Shown: one piece after another, positions 54,033-63,800 of the stretch
Position numbering within the stretch: position 1 is the first letter of the stretch
How the letters are laid out: every line of letters starts with the position of its first letter
Source of the DNA: Zophobihabitans entericus
Lineage (GTDB): Bacteria; Pseudomonadota; Gammaproteobacteria; Enterobacterales; Orbaceae
Direction of reading: 5' to 3'
Assembly (NCBI RefSeq): GCF_011745665.1
Contig: NZ_CP050253.1
Coordinates: forward strand, 1,835,418 to 1,899,417
DNA: 64,000 nt
Made by a program: the position numbers and the translations under genes
Notes under the pieces: model-generated
The model's database searches: none
Told to the model about the DNA's origin: nothing
The model's input: only the letters and a program-made list of their open reading frames with translations

Positions 54033-56465
54033 ATGACTACTCTTGATCTAAATACTGTTACACCTCGAATCAGGGCGCATAAAGATGCACTTGTTCACAT
54101 TATTAAGCCACCAATTTGTGTGGAACGAGCGGAGCACTACACAGAATCTTATCAGGAACATTTAGCCCAGCCTGTAGCTGTTCGCCGTGCCTTGGCGCTT
54201 GCTAACCATTTAAAGAAACGTACTATCTGGATTAAAAATGATGAGTTAATCGTTGGTAATCAGGCAAGTCAGCCAAGAGCAGCGCCGATCTTTCCTGAAT
54301 ATACAGTTGGCTGGATTGAGAAAGAGATCGATATTTTAGGAGATCGCCCGGGTGCCGGGTTCCACGTTACTGATCATGATAAAGAAGTGTTACATCGAAT
54401 CTGTCCATGGTGGCATGGCCAGACAGTACTTGATCGCTGTTTTGCACTTTTTTCTGATGAGCATAAATCGCTGCTTGATACAGTCATGATCAAAGCGGAA
54501 GGCAATATGAACTCCGGTGATGCTCATTTAGCGGTTAATTTTCCACTGATTCTTGAGAAAGGTTTAGATGGTATTGTTGAAAAGGTGAGAGAGCGTCGTA
54601 GCCGTATTGATCTGACTAATCTGGATGATTTTTATAAAGATCATTTCTTAAAAGCGGTTGATATTGCTATGGTTGCTATGAGTGAGCATATTGAGCGTTA
54701 TGCTGAACTGGCTAAAGAGATGGCGGCTAAAGAGTCACGTGAATGGCGTCAAAAAGAGTTACTTGAAATTGCTGCTAACTGTGAGTTGATCGCACATAAA
54801 CCGCCACAAACTTTCTGGCAGGCATTGCAGTTATCCTATTTTGTAATGTTACTGTTACAAATTGAATCGAATGGTCACTCAGTCTCTTTTGGTCGTTTAG
54901 ATCAATATCTGGCTCCATGGTATGAGAGAGATGTTGAGACTAATAAAACGTTAGATAAAGAATATGCTATTGAGATGTTACATAGCTGCTGGTTGAAGCT
55001 ACTTGAAGTGAACAAAATTCGTTCCGGCTCACATTCAAAAACCTCCGCAGGTAGTCCGATGTATCAAAATGTGACTATTGGTGGACAAAAACTGGTAAAT
55101 GGCCAACCGGTTGATGCGGTGAATTCACTGTCTTACGCTATTTTAGAATCTTGTGGACGCTTGCGTTCAACTCAGCCAAATTTAAGTGTGCGCTATCATG
55201 CTGGCATTAATAATGACTTCCTTGATGCTTGTGTACAGGTTATTCGTTGTGGCTTTGGTATGCCGGCGTTTAATAATGATGAAATCGTGATTCCGGAATT
55301 TATTAAGCTGGGTGTGGAAAGAGAAGATGCCTACGAATACTCAGCGATTGGTTGTATTGAAACCGCCGTACCGGGTAAATGGGGATATCGTTGTACCGGG
55401 ATGAGTTTTATTAACTTTGCTCGTGTAGTTCTGGCTGCGCTTGAAGGTGGTACAGATGCCACCAGCGGAGTGACTTATCTACCACAAGAGAAGGCACTGA
55501 GTAAAGGTAACTTTAAAGATTTTGCTGATGTCATGCAATCCTGGAATGAGCAAATTCGCTACTACACTCGTAAATCGATTGAAATTGAATACGTGATCGA
55601 CACCATGCTGGAAGAAAATGCTCACGACATTATCTGTTCAGCACTGGTTGATGATTGTATTGAGCGTGGTAAAACGCTTAAAGAGGGCGGTGCAAAATAC
55701 GACTGGGTATCTGGATTACAGGTCGGTATTGCAAATACAGGAAATAGTCTGGAAGCAGTCAAAAAACTGGTATTTGATGAAGGTATTATCGGGCAGCAAG
55801 AACTGGCAAAAGCACTGGCAAATGATTTTGAAGGTCTGGATGGTGAACAACTGCGTCAACGTCTGCTGAACGGTGCGCCAAAATATGGTAATGATGATGA
55901 TGAAGTGGATATGTTACTGGTTGCAGCCTATAACAGTTATATCGAAGAGTTAAAACATTATCATAATCCGCGTTATGGCAGAGGACCGATCGGCGGTACT
56001 TATTATGCGGGTACGTCATCCATTTCTGCTAATGTGCCATTTGGTGCGCAAACAGCAGCAACACCGGATGGACGCAAAGCGTGGTCACCGCTGGCAGAAG
56101 GTGCAAGCCCGTCATCAGGTACTGATACTTTAGGACCAACAGCAGTGTTTAACTCTATTGGTAAATTACCGACAGATAAGATTTTAGGTGGTGTGTTGCT
56201 GAATCAGAAACTCAATCCATCGACGCTGGATAATCCAAGAGATCGTCAAAAACTGATGTTAATGTTACGTACTTTCTTTGAGGTGCATAAAGGCTGGCAC
56301 GTGCAATATAATGTGGTTTCACGAGATACTTTAGTGGCAGCCAAAGCAAATCCTGATCGCTATCGTGATTTGGTAGTGCGTGTTGCCGGATATTCCGCGT
56401 TCTTCACAGCGTTATCACCAGATACTCAGGATGATATTATCGCCAGAACGGAGCATGTGATTTAA
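54033..56465 (+). CDS. ybiW: Glycyl radical enzyme YbiW (PflF)
   Basis: 810 residues, equal in length to E. coli YbiW. Active-site Cys441 lies in AIGCIETAVPGKWG and the radical glycine is Gly786 in RVAGYSAFF. GCIE rather than the CC pair of pyruvate formate-lyase argues against PFL activity. To my knowledge recent biochemical work assigns YbiW-type enzymes to opening of 1,5-anhydroglucitol 6-phosphate, feeding the aldolase FSA; older annotations call it formate acetyltransferase. No fsa gene is in the window. The CRP-like site and palindrome upstream suggest induction on poor sugars. Confidence 0.92.
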   Translation: MTTLDLNTVTPRIRAHKDALVHIIKPPICVERAEHYTESYQEHLAQPVAVRRALALANHLKKRTIWIKNDELIVGNQASQPRAAPIFPEYTVGWIEKEIDILGDRPGAGFHVTDHDKEVLHRICPWWHGQTVLDRCFALFSDEHKSLLDTVMIKAEGNMNSGDAHLAVNFPLILEKGLDGIVEKVRERRSRIDLTNLDDFYKDHFLKAVDIAMVAMSEHIERYAELAKEMAAKESREWRQKELLEIAANCELIAHKPPQTFWQALQLSYFVMLLLQIESNGHSVSFGRLDQYLAPWYERDVETNKTLDKEYAIEMLHSCWLKLLEVNKIRSGSHSKTSAGSPMYQNVTIGGQKLVNGQPVDAVNSLSYAILESCGRLRSTQPNLSVRYHAGINNDFLDACVQVIRCGFGMPAFNNDEIVIPEFIKLGVEREDAYEYSAIGCIETAVPGKWGYRCTGMSFINFARVVLAALEGGTDATSGVTYLPQEKALSKGNFKDFADVMQSWNEQIRYYTRKSIEIEYVIDTMLEENAHDIICSALVDDCIERGKTLKEGGAKYDWVSGLQVGIANTGNSLEAVKKLVFDEGIIGQQELAKALANDFEGLDGEQLRQRLLNGAPKYGNDDDEVDMLLVAAYNSYIEELKHYHNPRYGRGPIGGTYYAGTSSISANVPFGAQTAATPDGRKAWSPLAEGASPSSGTDTLGPTAVFNSIGKLPTDKILGGVLLNQKLNPSTLDNPRDRQKLMLMLRTFFEVHKGWHVQYNVVSRDTLVAAKANPDRYRDLVVRVAGYSAFFTALSPDTQDDIIARTEHVI

Positions 56466-56499
56466 AGTAGTTAGATAGTTTTTCTATTAGTGGAAGATG

Positions 56500-56526
56500 G
56501 CGCGACTAAGGTCGCGCTATTTTTTT
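56500..56526 (+). terminator. Rho-independent terminator of ybiYW
   Basis: GCGCGAC, loop TAAG, GTCGCGC, followed by TATTTTTTT. Confidence 0.93.
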
Positions 56527-56532
56527 GTGCTT

Positions 56533-56861
56533 AGTTTGGTGTTTGGAGCTGCGCGCGCAATAGTGTTTTGGACAGGTAATTAGCAGGGTTTTAGGTGGGG
56601 TAGCGACCCCACTGTCGCTTTGTTTTTATTTTATGTAGTTGCAGGTTCCATGAAAAGAGAACATGTGTCACTATATTTTTTGTGTCATTGTTTGTTATTA
56701 GCATTGGGTTTGGGGTGGACAGGGCCACCTGTACGCAATGTTTTTAGGCTTGGGTCTGTTATTAGCTGGGTGGTTGGCAGGGGCACGCCCCCGCTGGCGT
56801 GTATCTTTTTGTGATTTTGTAGGTTCCGTGGGAGTTGATGGCCTACTGCCCCCCCACAGGC
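56533..56861 (+). repeat. Hairpin-module array with truncated core, copy 4
   Basis: After the ybiW terminator come a degenerate A-like hairpin (56533-56568), a C module (about 56577-56640, GTGGGG/CCCCAC), an A module starting GTTATTAGCA near 56694 and a B module (about 56757-56811, GGGGGC-type stem). The first 30 bases of the core (AGTTGATGGCCTACTG..., to 56861) follow, with the 3' half missing. Small open frames here are repeat translations, not genes. Module order differs from copy 1, but all face the same way as ybiW. Confidence 0.78.
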
Positions 56862-56866
56862 TAAGT

Positions 56867-56920
56867 ATTCTCACAATCCTAAGATCTACAAAGCGCGGCC
56901 GCGCCGCGCAACTCAACATC
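56867..56920. repeat. Short repeat D, copy 2
   Basis: CCTAAGATCTA and a GCGCGGC/GCCGCGC hairpin then CAAC, matching 26321-26374. It directly replaces the missing half of the array core. Confidence 0.7.
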
Positions 56921-56997
56921 ATTATATCTATAAACATTTTGTGCTATTATAGGTAACTAATTTTTATTATTAAAAATCATTTTGCAGGGAATAATGG

Positions 56998-57738
56998 ATG
57001 TTTGAATATTACAATAATTTTGCCCAATTTTTTGACCCGTTAAGTATTATCTGGGGTGGGATTAAATATGCATTATTAGCTTTAGTTTTAACGATTATCG
57101 TCTTGATTATTTTCAGACGTAAAATCTTAGTGCCACGCGCAAACAAATTTCTGACATTTTTGTCTTATTTTTATCTGATTTTTATTCCGGTTGTTATGAT
57201 AGCGGGCGGCTTTTTCTACGGTTCTGTGCAAGCGACCAAGCAAGGATTACAGGAGAGTGAAGGGCAGTACAGGGCAGCTGTTCAGTCTTTACTTGATACC
57301 TATGTTGATGACTCTTTTGTGGTAAAAGTAGAATCTGATTTAACACTAGGACAAGCTGTTGATTCTGTGATTCCCTTAGTAAAAACAGAAATAGTAAAAC
57401 AGCTTGAACTTGCAGAACTCCATAATAATAAAATTGCTGATCTGGCTTTAGTGGCGCTGGACACGCCTATGGCAACAGAGTTTTTACGTAATAAATTAAC
57501 TGATTTAGTGGCAGGCCATCTGGGTACAGAATCAGGGCTGGTTGATGAGCTTTTTGAGCTTACACCACAGCAGTTTTTAACGGGTGAATTTGTGGTAAAA
57601 GTCGTATTTTATAAAGTGATGCAACAAATTGATTCTATTTATAGTAAAGTAAAAATTATCTGGGTATTACTGCTATTATTGCCACTGATTGAAATTATTA
57701 TCGCTAATCGTCGTGATAAGAAAGTAAACCCGGCGTAG
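56998..57738 (+). CDS. Membrane protein of unknown function
   Basis: 246 residues. TM segments are at about 20-40, 49-72 and 218-238. The long segment between the second and third (73-217) is probably periplasmic or cytosolic, mostly helical, with no cysteine and no motif that I recognise. The ATG follows GCAGGG. It lies 27 bases upstream of a DeoR-type regulator on the same strand and may be co-transcribed. No close family comes to mind. Confidence 0.7.
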   Translation: MFEYYNNFAQFFDPLSIIWGGIKYALLALVLTIIVLIIFRRKILVPRANKFLTFLSYFYLIFIPVVMIAGGFFYGSVQATKQGLQESEGQYRAAVQSLLDTYVDDSFVVKVESDLTLGQAVDSVIPLVKTEIVKQLELAELHNNKIADLALVALDTPMATEFLRNKLTDLVAGHLGTESGLVDELFELTPQQFLTGEFVVKVVFYKVMQQIDSIYSKVKIIWVLLLLLPLIEIIIANRRDKKVNPA

Positions 57739-57765
57739 TCGCTATTTTAAGAGAGAGCTGAGATC

Positions 57766-58536
57766 ATGTTACATTTTATGAATGAGCGTCAGGAAGTCAT
57801 TTTATATAAAGTGAATGAAGTCGGGCAGATTAGTGTGGCTGAACTGGCTGAATTAACAGGTGTTTCAGTTGTGACTATCCGTCAGGATCTCAATTTTCTG
57901 GAACAAAATGGTCATTTAAAACGTGTACACGGTTCTGCGGTTGCTATCGACGGTGAAAGTGTTGATGCTCGTATGAAAGTCAATTTTGTCGTGAAGCAAA
58001 AAATTGCTGAATATGCGGCATCACTGGTTGAAAATGGTGAACGTATTTTCATCGAAGGTGGTAGTACCAACGCCTTACTGGCACGCTATTTAGCTTATAG
58101 TAAACGGATTACTCTGATTACTTCCAGTTACTATATCGCTCATTTGCTTGGTCAAATTGAAGCGCCGATCGAAGTGATTGTCCTGGGTGGTGAATATCAA
58201 AAGCATAGTGAAAGTGTGGTTGGTGATCTGGCTTGTCTTGGTATCGGTCATCTCTCTTTTAGTAAAGCATTTATTGGTATCGATGGTTATCACTCAAGCA
58301 CCGGATTTGCCGGTCGTAATAAGCAACGTACGGAAGTGGTAAATGCCATTCTGGCTAAAGATAGTGAAAATATTGTTATCACCGACTCATCGAAATTTGG
58401 TCAGGTTCAGGCTTATCCTTTTATGTCGCCGGTGAATAATATTGATCGGGTAATCACCGATGGCTACCTACTTAATCAACATGAACAGCACTTAATTCAA
58501 AAAGGTGTGATTGTTGATAAAGTAATGGGTGAGTAA
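57766..58536 (+). CDS. DeoR-family regulator, YciT-like
   Basis: 256 residues; ATG 57766 has GAGAG 8 bases upstream, though ATG 57778 (MNERQEVIL) aligns with the E. coli YciT start. Residues 9-60 form the DeoR helix-turn-helix: ISVAELAELTGVSVVTIRQDLNFLEQNGHLKRVHG. The sensor part has FIEGGSTNALLARYLA, VIVLGGEYQKHSESVVG, SKAFIGIDGYHSSTGFAGR and VITDSSKFG, typical of sugar-phosphate-binding DeoR proteins. The closest match I recall is YciT. It may bind the palindrome before ybiY, 4.7 kb upstream, but this is a guess. Confidence 0.88.
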   Translation: MLHFMNERQEVILYKVNEVGQISVAELAELTGVSVVTIRQDLNFLEQNGHLKRVHGSAVAIDGESVDARMKVNFVVKQKIAEYAASLVENGERIFIEGGSTNALLARYLAYSKRITLITSSYYIAHLLGQIEAPIEVIVLGGEYQKHSESVVGDLACLGIGHLSFSKAFIGIDGYHSSTGFAGRNKQRTEVVNAILAKDSENIVITDSSKFGQVQAYPFMSPVNNIDRVITDGYLLNQHEQHLIQKGVIVDKVMGE

Positions 58537-58595
58537 ATTAATTTAAAGGAGTATCAGGATTAATGTTCCTTTTACTCCCCTAAAACTTTAATTTT

Positions 58596-58614
58596 ATAAC
58601 TTATTGATTTTATT
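58596..58614. terminator. AT-rich element between convergent regulator and amtB
   Basis: ATAACTTATTGATTTTATT, a half copy of the AATAAAATCAAA family, just 3' of the amtB stop. Likely a bidirectional terminator with TTTAATTTTATAA. Confidence 0.5.
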
Positions 58615-58621
58615 GAATATT

Positions 58622-59920
58622 TTAATTGTTAAAGGCTCTTTCACCATGGCTGTTAATATCAAGACCTTCTCGTTCCTGATCTTCAGACACGCGTAAGCCG
58701 ACACATTTATCAGCAATCTTATAAGCAATAAATGCAACAACACTAGTCCAGATGATACAAGTAATAATACTCATCGCCTGAATGCCAACTTGATCAAGCA
58801 TAGTAATCCCTTCGCTATAGCCCACACCACCCAATGTTTCCGACGTAAATACTCCAGTCAGGATACAACCGATAATACCGCATACACCATGTACACCAAA
58901 AACGTCGCAGGTATCGTCAACGTGTAGTAAACGTTTGAGTGTTGATACTCCCCACACTCCAGCTGCACCACAGACTAAACCAATAATTAAAGCACCACCA
59001 ACACCAACAAATCCGGCTGCGGGTGTAATACCAACTAATCCGGCAATCACGCCAGAGCTGGCACCTAAGCAGGAAGGCTTACCTCTGTGAATCCATTCAA
59101 CCAGTGACCATGACAAAACAGCTGCAGCAGTAGCGACAAAGGTATTGATAAACGCTAGTCCGGCGATTTCATTAGCTTGACCTGCGGAACCGGCATTAAA
59201 GCCAAACCAGCCGATATAGAGAATAGCTGCACCAAGATAGACATAAGCTAAGTTAAAGGGTCTTAAAGACTCTTTATTAAAATCTAAGCGTTTTTTTAGT
59301 AAATAAGCACCAACCAGTCCGGCAACGGCAGCATTAATATGCACAACGGTACCACCAGCAAAATCCAACGCACCTTCGTCACCTAAAATTCCGCCGCCCC
59401 AAACCATGTGAGCGATCGGGATATAAGAAAAAGTAAACCAGAGCACCATAAAGATGAGTACTGCAGAAAAGCGAATACGCTCTGCAAATGCACCGGGAAT
59501 CAGACAACAGGTGATACAGGCAAATGATCCCTGAAATGCCACCCAGATTAATTGATTCATAGTTCCTTGTACGTCAGCGAGTCCAATGCCTGAGAGTAAG
59601 ATAGCGTCAAAATTACCAAAGAACCAGTTACCTGCACCAAAAGTGAGTGAATAACCATAAATAATCCATAACACCGAGATAAGGGAGAAGCTCACCAGTA
59701 CTTGCGATAACATCGATAAAACGTTTTTAGAGCGCAATAAACCACCATAAAATAATGCAATACCGGGAATTGACATAAATAAGACCAGAGCAGTACAAAT
59801 CATCATAAAACCATTGTCGGCTTTGTCTGCCACTTGAGCGACTTCTTCTATAACAACATCGTCAGCCAGTGCACTGCCTGATACAAGGAGACTGAATAAA
59901 ACAATTAGTTTTCTACACAT
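58622..59920 (-). CDS. amtB: Ammonium transporter
   Basis: 432 residues with a signal peptide ending ALA and 11 TM helices. GIALFYGGLLRSKNVLS, the FAGGTVVHINAAVAGLVGA signature (conserved Asp and His of the pore), GFNAGSAGQA and FGVHGVCGIIG (second pore His) are present. It conducts ammonium across the inner membrane and is blocked by GlnK. The gene follows glnK by 49 bases, the standard order. Confidence 0.97.
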   Translation of the reverse strand: MCRKLIVLFSLLVSGSALADDVVIEEVAQVADKADNGFMMICTALVLFMSIPGIALFYGGLLRSKNVLSMLSQVLVSFSLISVLWIIYGYSLTFGAGNWFFGNFDAILLSGIGLADVQGTMNQLIWVAFQGSFACITCCLIPGAFAERIRFSAVLIFMVLWFTFSYIPIAHMVWGGGILGDEGALDFAGGTVVHINAAVAGLVGAYLLKKRLDFNKESLRPFNLAYVYLGAAILYIGWFGFNAGSAGQANEIAGLAFINTFVATAAAVLSWSLVEWIHRGKPSCLGASSGVIAGLVGITPAAGFVGVGGALIIGLVCGAAGVWGVSTLKRLLHVDDTCDVFGVHGVCGIIGCILTGVFTSETLGGVGYSEGITMLDQVGIQAMSIITCIIWTSVVAFIAYKIADKCVGLRVSEDQEREGLDINSHGERAFNN

Positions 59921-59969
59921 AGCGTTAACCCTACATTAGTTGATCCTGTAAATTATGCTTAGCACTATC

Positions 59970-60308
59970 CTATAATGCTGCCTCGTCTATTTCGCCGGTA
60001 CGAATTCGTATGACGCTATCTAGTGTGGTAATAAAAATTTTGCCATCACCGATCTTGCCGGTATAGGTTGCTTTACTGATAGTGGACACTACGTCCTCAA
60101 GAAGATCATCGGTGATGGCAACTTCTACTTTGACTTTAGGCAGAAAGTTGACAGTGTATTCTGCACCGCGATAAAGCTCTGCATGTCCTTTCTGGCGGCC
60201 AAATCCTTTGACTTCGGTGACGGTGAGTCCATTTACACCAATATCAGATAATGCTTCTCTGACTTCCTCTAATTTAAAAGGTCTGATTACAACAGTGACT
60301 AGTTTCAT
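59970..60308 (-). CDS. glnK: Nitrogen regulatory P-II protein GlnK
   Basis: 112 residues from ATG 60308 (MKLVTVVIRPFKLEEVREAL), 5 bases after GGAGC; longer starts are not supported. The T-loop carries Tyr51 (ELYRGAEYTVNF), the site uridylylated by GlnD. The Walker-like TGKIGDGKIF and the end RTGEIDEAAL are canonical. It senses ATP/ADP and 2-oxoglutarate and gates AmtB. It is called GlnK rather than GlnB from its link to amtB. Confidence 0.96.
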   Translation of the reverse strand: MKLVTVVIRPFKLEEVREALSDIGVNGLTVTEVKGFGRQKGHAELYRGAEYTVNFLPKVKVEVAITDDLLEDVVSTISKATYTGKIGDGKIFITTLDSVIRIRTGEIDEAAL

Positions 60309-60467
60309 CATTTGCTCCTGTTTAAGTGAAAACCACAACCAGGCTTTTGCAAGGAGTATGCCAAACATCAAAAATAAATTTATAACTTATTAATTAATAA
60401 TGAGTAATTTTATATATTTCATAAGCTGGGATTAATTTTAAAAAGAAAGAAGAACAGATTATTTTTG

Positions 60468-60483
60468 TGCAAATGATCTGGCG
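60468..60483 (-). promoter_or_regulatory. Weak sigma-54-like promoter candidate for glnK
   Basis: On the minus strand CGCCAGATCATTTGCA has a perfect -12 TTGCA but lacks the GG of the -24 box. A TTGGTGCACTA half-site resembling NtrC sites lies about 60 bases further upstream (60534-60544). Together they hint at nitrogen control. Confidence 0.3.
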
Positions 60484-60765
60484 ACAAAACAGGGAAAATA
60501 CGTTTATTGAATTGGTTTCTCAATAGTTCTCAATTGGTGCACTACAAAAATCAGGCTTCTCCCAAAAATGGCGCAATTGCCTTATAAATACACATTAGTT
60601 CTATTAATACTGAGCATAATATTATTAATTCGTTGAATTTCAGTATTTCTTAAAATTGCGTAAAAAATCTGTCTCAGACTTTGTTAATTGGTGTCTCACT
60701 CCACTTTTATATTTAGGGCTGGTATTGATATCCGGCTTATTGTCTGACTCAATCTGGCTTAGTAT

Positions 60766-60793
60766 TTGCATAAACATAAAGTATAGATATAAA
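60766..60793 (+). promoter_or_regulatory. Candidate promoter of gltB
   Basis: TTGCAT (60766-60771), 16 bases, TATAAA (60788-60793), about 87 bases before the gltB start. The 571-base divergent region to glnK shows no gene and no repeat array. Confidence 0.35.
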
Positions 60794-60879
60794 CATATTT
60801 GGAATATGAAAAATATTGTTTAGTGCTGAGTTATTTTAGACAGCAATAAACAGATAAAAATGATAAAGAGGGCAATGAT

Positions 60880-63800
60880 ATGTTATACGACCAGCACTAT
60901 GAGAAGGATAACTGCGGCTTTGGGTTAATCGCTCATATAGAAGGGAAAGCAAGTCATAAAGTGGTGCGAACCGCTATTCACGGTCTGGCAAGGATGCAAC
61001 ACCGTGGTGCGATTTTAGTTGATGGAAAAACCGGAGATGGCTGTGGCTTATTACTACAAAAGCCGGACAGATTTTTTCATATCGTGGCGCAGGAGGCGGG
61101 CTGGCGACTGGCCAGTAATTATGCGGTTGGAATGTTATTTCTTAGCCAAAATGAATCCGAGGCACAACTAAGTCGTGAGATTGTTGAAGAGGAACTGGCA
61201 AAAGAGACACTTTCATTGGTTGGCTGGCGGAAAGTACCAATTGATATCAGTGTGCTGGGTGAAATTGCGCTCTCTTCTTTACCACAAATTGAGCAGGTTT
61301 TTATTAATGCGCCGGCTGGCTGGAGTCATATTGATTTAGAACGCCGTTTATATATGGTGCGCAGACGTATTGAAAAACGAGTTATCGATGACTCTTTCTA
61401 TATCTGTAGTTTCTCTAATCAGGTCAATATTTATAAAGGTTTGTGTATGCCTAAAGACCTGCCAAGATTCTATCTGGATTTGGCGGATTTACGTATGGAA
61501 TCAGCAATCTGCCTGTTCCATCAACGCTTTTCCACCAATACGGTACCCAAGTGGCCACTGGCGCAGCCATTCAGACATTTAGCCCATAATGGCGAAATTA
61601 ATACGATTGAGGGCAACCGCCAGTGGGCAAGAGCGCGCTCTTATAAATTCAAAACACCACTGATTCCTGATTTGCAGGAAGCTGCACCCTTTGTTAATGA
61701 AACAGGTTCCGACTCCAGCTCTTTAGATAATATGCTGGAACTGTTTTTAGTAGGTGGTATGGACATCGTACGGGCGATGCGTCTGCTGGTTCCGCCGGCC
61801 TGGCAAAACAATCCGGATATGAATGATGATCTGCGCGCTTTCTTTGATTTTAACTCTATGCATATGGAACCCTGGGATGGTCCGGCAGGGATTGTGATGT
61901 CAGACGGGCGTTACGCAGCCTGTAGTTTAGATCGCAACGGACTAAGACCAGCCCGATATGTGATGACAACGGATGGTTTAATTACCTGTGCTTCTGAAGT
62001 AGGTATCTGGGATTATGAGCCGGATGAAGTGATGAAAAAAGGCCGGGTCGGGCCCGGTGAGTTACTGGTTATTGATACTCACGAAGGGCGAATTTTACAA
62101 TCAGCCGAAACCGATAATGACCTGCAAAAACGTCATCCGTATAAAACATGGCTGGCCAAAAATGTTAAATGCCTGACACCGTTTGAAGAACTACCAGATG
62201 ACCATATCGGACAACGAGATTTTGATGATGCACTCCTTGCCAGTTATCAAAAACAATTTGCCTATTCCTTTGAGGAACTGGAACAGGTTATTCGTTCGCT
62301 GGGGGAAAATGGTCAGGAAGCGACAGGTTCAATGGGAGATGATACACCATTTGCTGTGCTCTCGAGTCGTCCACGTATTATTTATGATTACTTCAGACAA
62401 AAATTTGCTCAGGTCACCAATCCACCGATTGATTCGCTGCGAGAAGCGCATGTTATGTCTCTGTCAACCAGCATCGGCCGGGAGATGAATGTTTTTGCGG
62501 AAGCAGAAGGTCAAGCCTATCGGGTCTCTTTTAAATCACCAGTTCTGCTTTATTCTGATTTTACGCAGTTAACTGCATTAGAATCAAAGCACTATAAATC
62601 AGAAGTATTAGATATCACTTATGAGATTGATGATAATCTGAGTGATGCTATTGAGCAATTATGTAATGATGCTGAGACTAAAGTCAAAGCCGGAGCTGTG
62701 CTTTTGGTTTTGTCCGACAAAAATATCAGTGCCGATCGCCTGCCGGTTCCAGCACCAATGGCTGTTGGTGCAATACAACAGAGACTGGTTGAGCGTAATC
62801 TGCGTTGTGATGCCAATATTATTGTTGAAACGGCCAGCGTACGTGACCCTCATCAATTTGCTGTACTGATTGGTTTAGGTGCTACAGCCATTTATCCTTA
62901 TCTGGCTTATGAAACACTGGCTCAGATGATAGACATGGGTACTATCGATAAAAGTTACCGTGAAGTGATGCTGAACTATCGTAACGGGATTAATAAAGGG
63001 CTGTATAAAATTATGTCCAAGATGGGGATTTCAACGGTTGCCTCGTACCGCTGTTCACAACTGTTTGAAGCAGTTGGACTACATCAGGACGTGATGAGGA
63101 TGTGTTTTCCTGGAGTGAGTAGCCGTATTAGCGGAGCAAATTTTGATGATTTTCAACAAGACTTATTTAACCTGTCAAAACGAGCATGGCTAAAACGTAA
63201 ACCTTTGGAGCAAGGTGGTCTGCTTAAATATATTCATGGTGGTGAATATCATGCTTACAATCCTGATGTGGTACAAAGCCTGCAACAAGCAGTAAATAGC
63301 GGAAATTATGCTGACTATCGTCAGTATGCCGATATTGTTAACCAGCGTCCGGTAACAACGCTTAGAGATTTATTAAAACTCACGCCACCAAAAGATGCTG
63401 CTATTGCCATTGAACAGGTTGAACCTTGTGAAGCATTATTTAAGCGGTTTGATTCAGCAGCTATGTCCATTGGAGCGCTCAGTCCTGAAGCTCATGAATC
63501 TTTAGCTGAAGCAATGAATACGCTGGGCGGGTATTCAAACTCTGGCGAAGGTGGTGAAGATCCTGCTCGTTATAATACCAATAAAGTTTCCCGAATTAAG
63601 CAGGTGGCTTCTGGTCGATTTGGTGTTACACCCGGCTATTTAATGAGTGCTGATGTGATTCAGATTAAAGTGGCACAGGGCGCAAAACCGGGTGAGGGTG
63701 GACAACTGCCGGGTGATAAAGTGACTCCGTATATTGCCAGACTACGTTTTTCTGTGCCGGGGGTGACGTTGATTTCTCCGCCACCACATCATGATATCTA

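Noticed and set aside
56620-56956. Open frames of 64-79 codons on both strands between ybiW and the next gene.
   Set aside because: They are translations of the GC-rich hairpin modules, overlap each other on opposite strands, lack ribosome sites and have Arg/Pro/Trp-rich low-complexity content.
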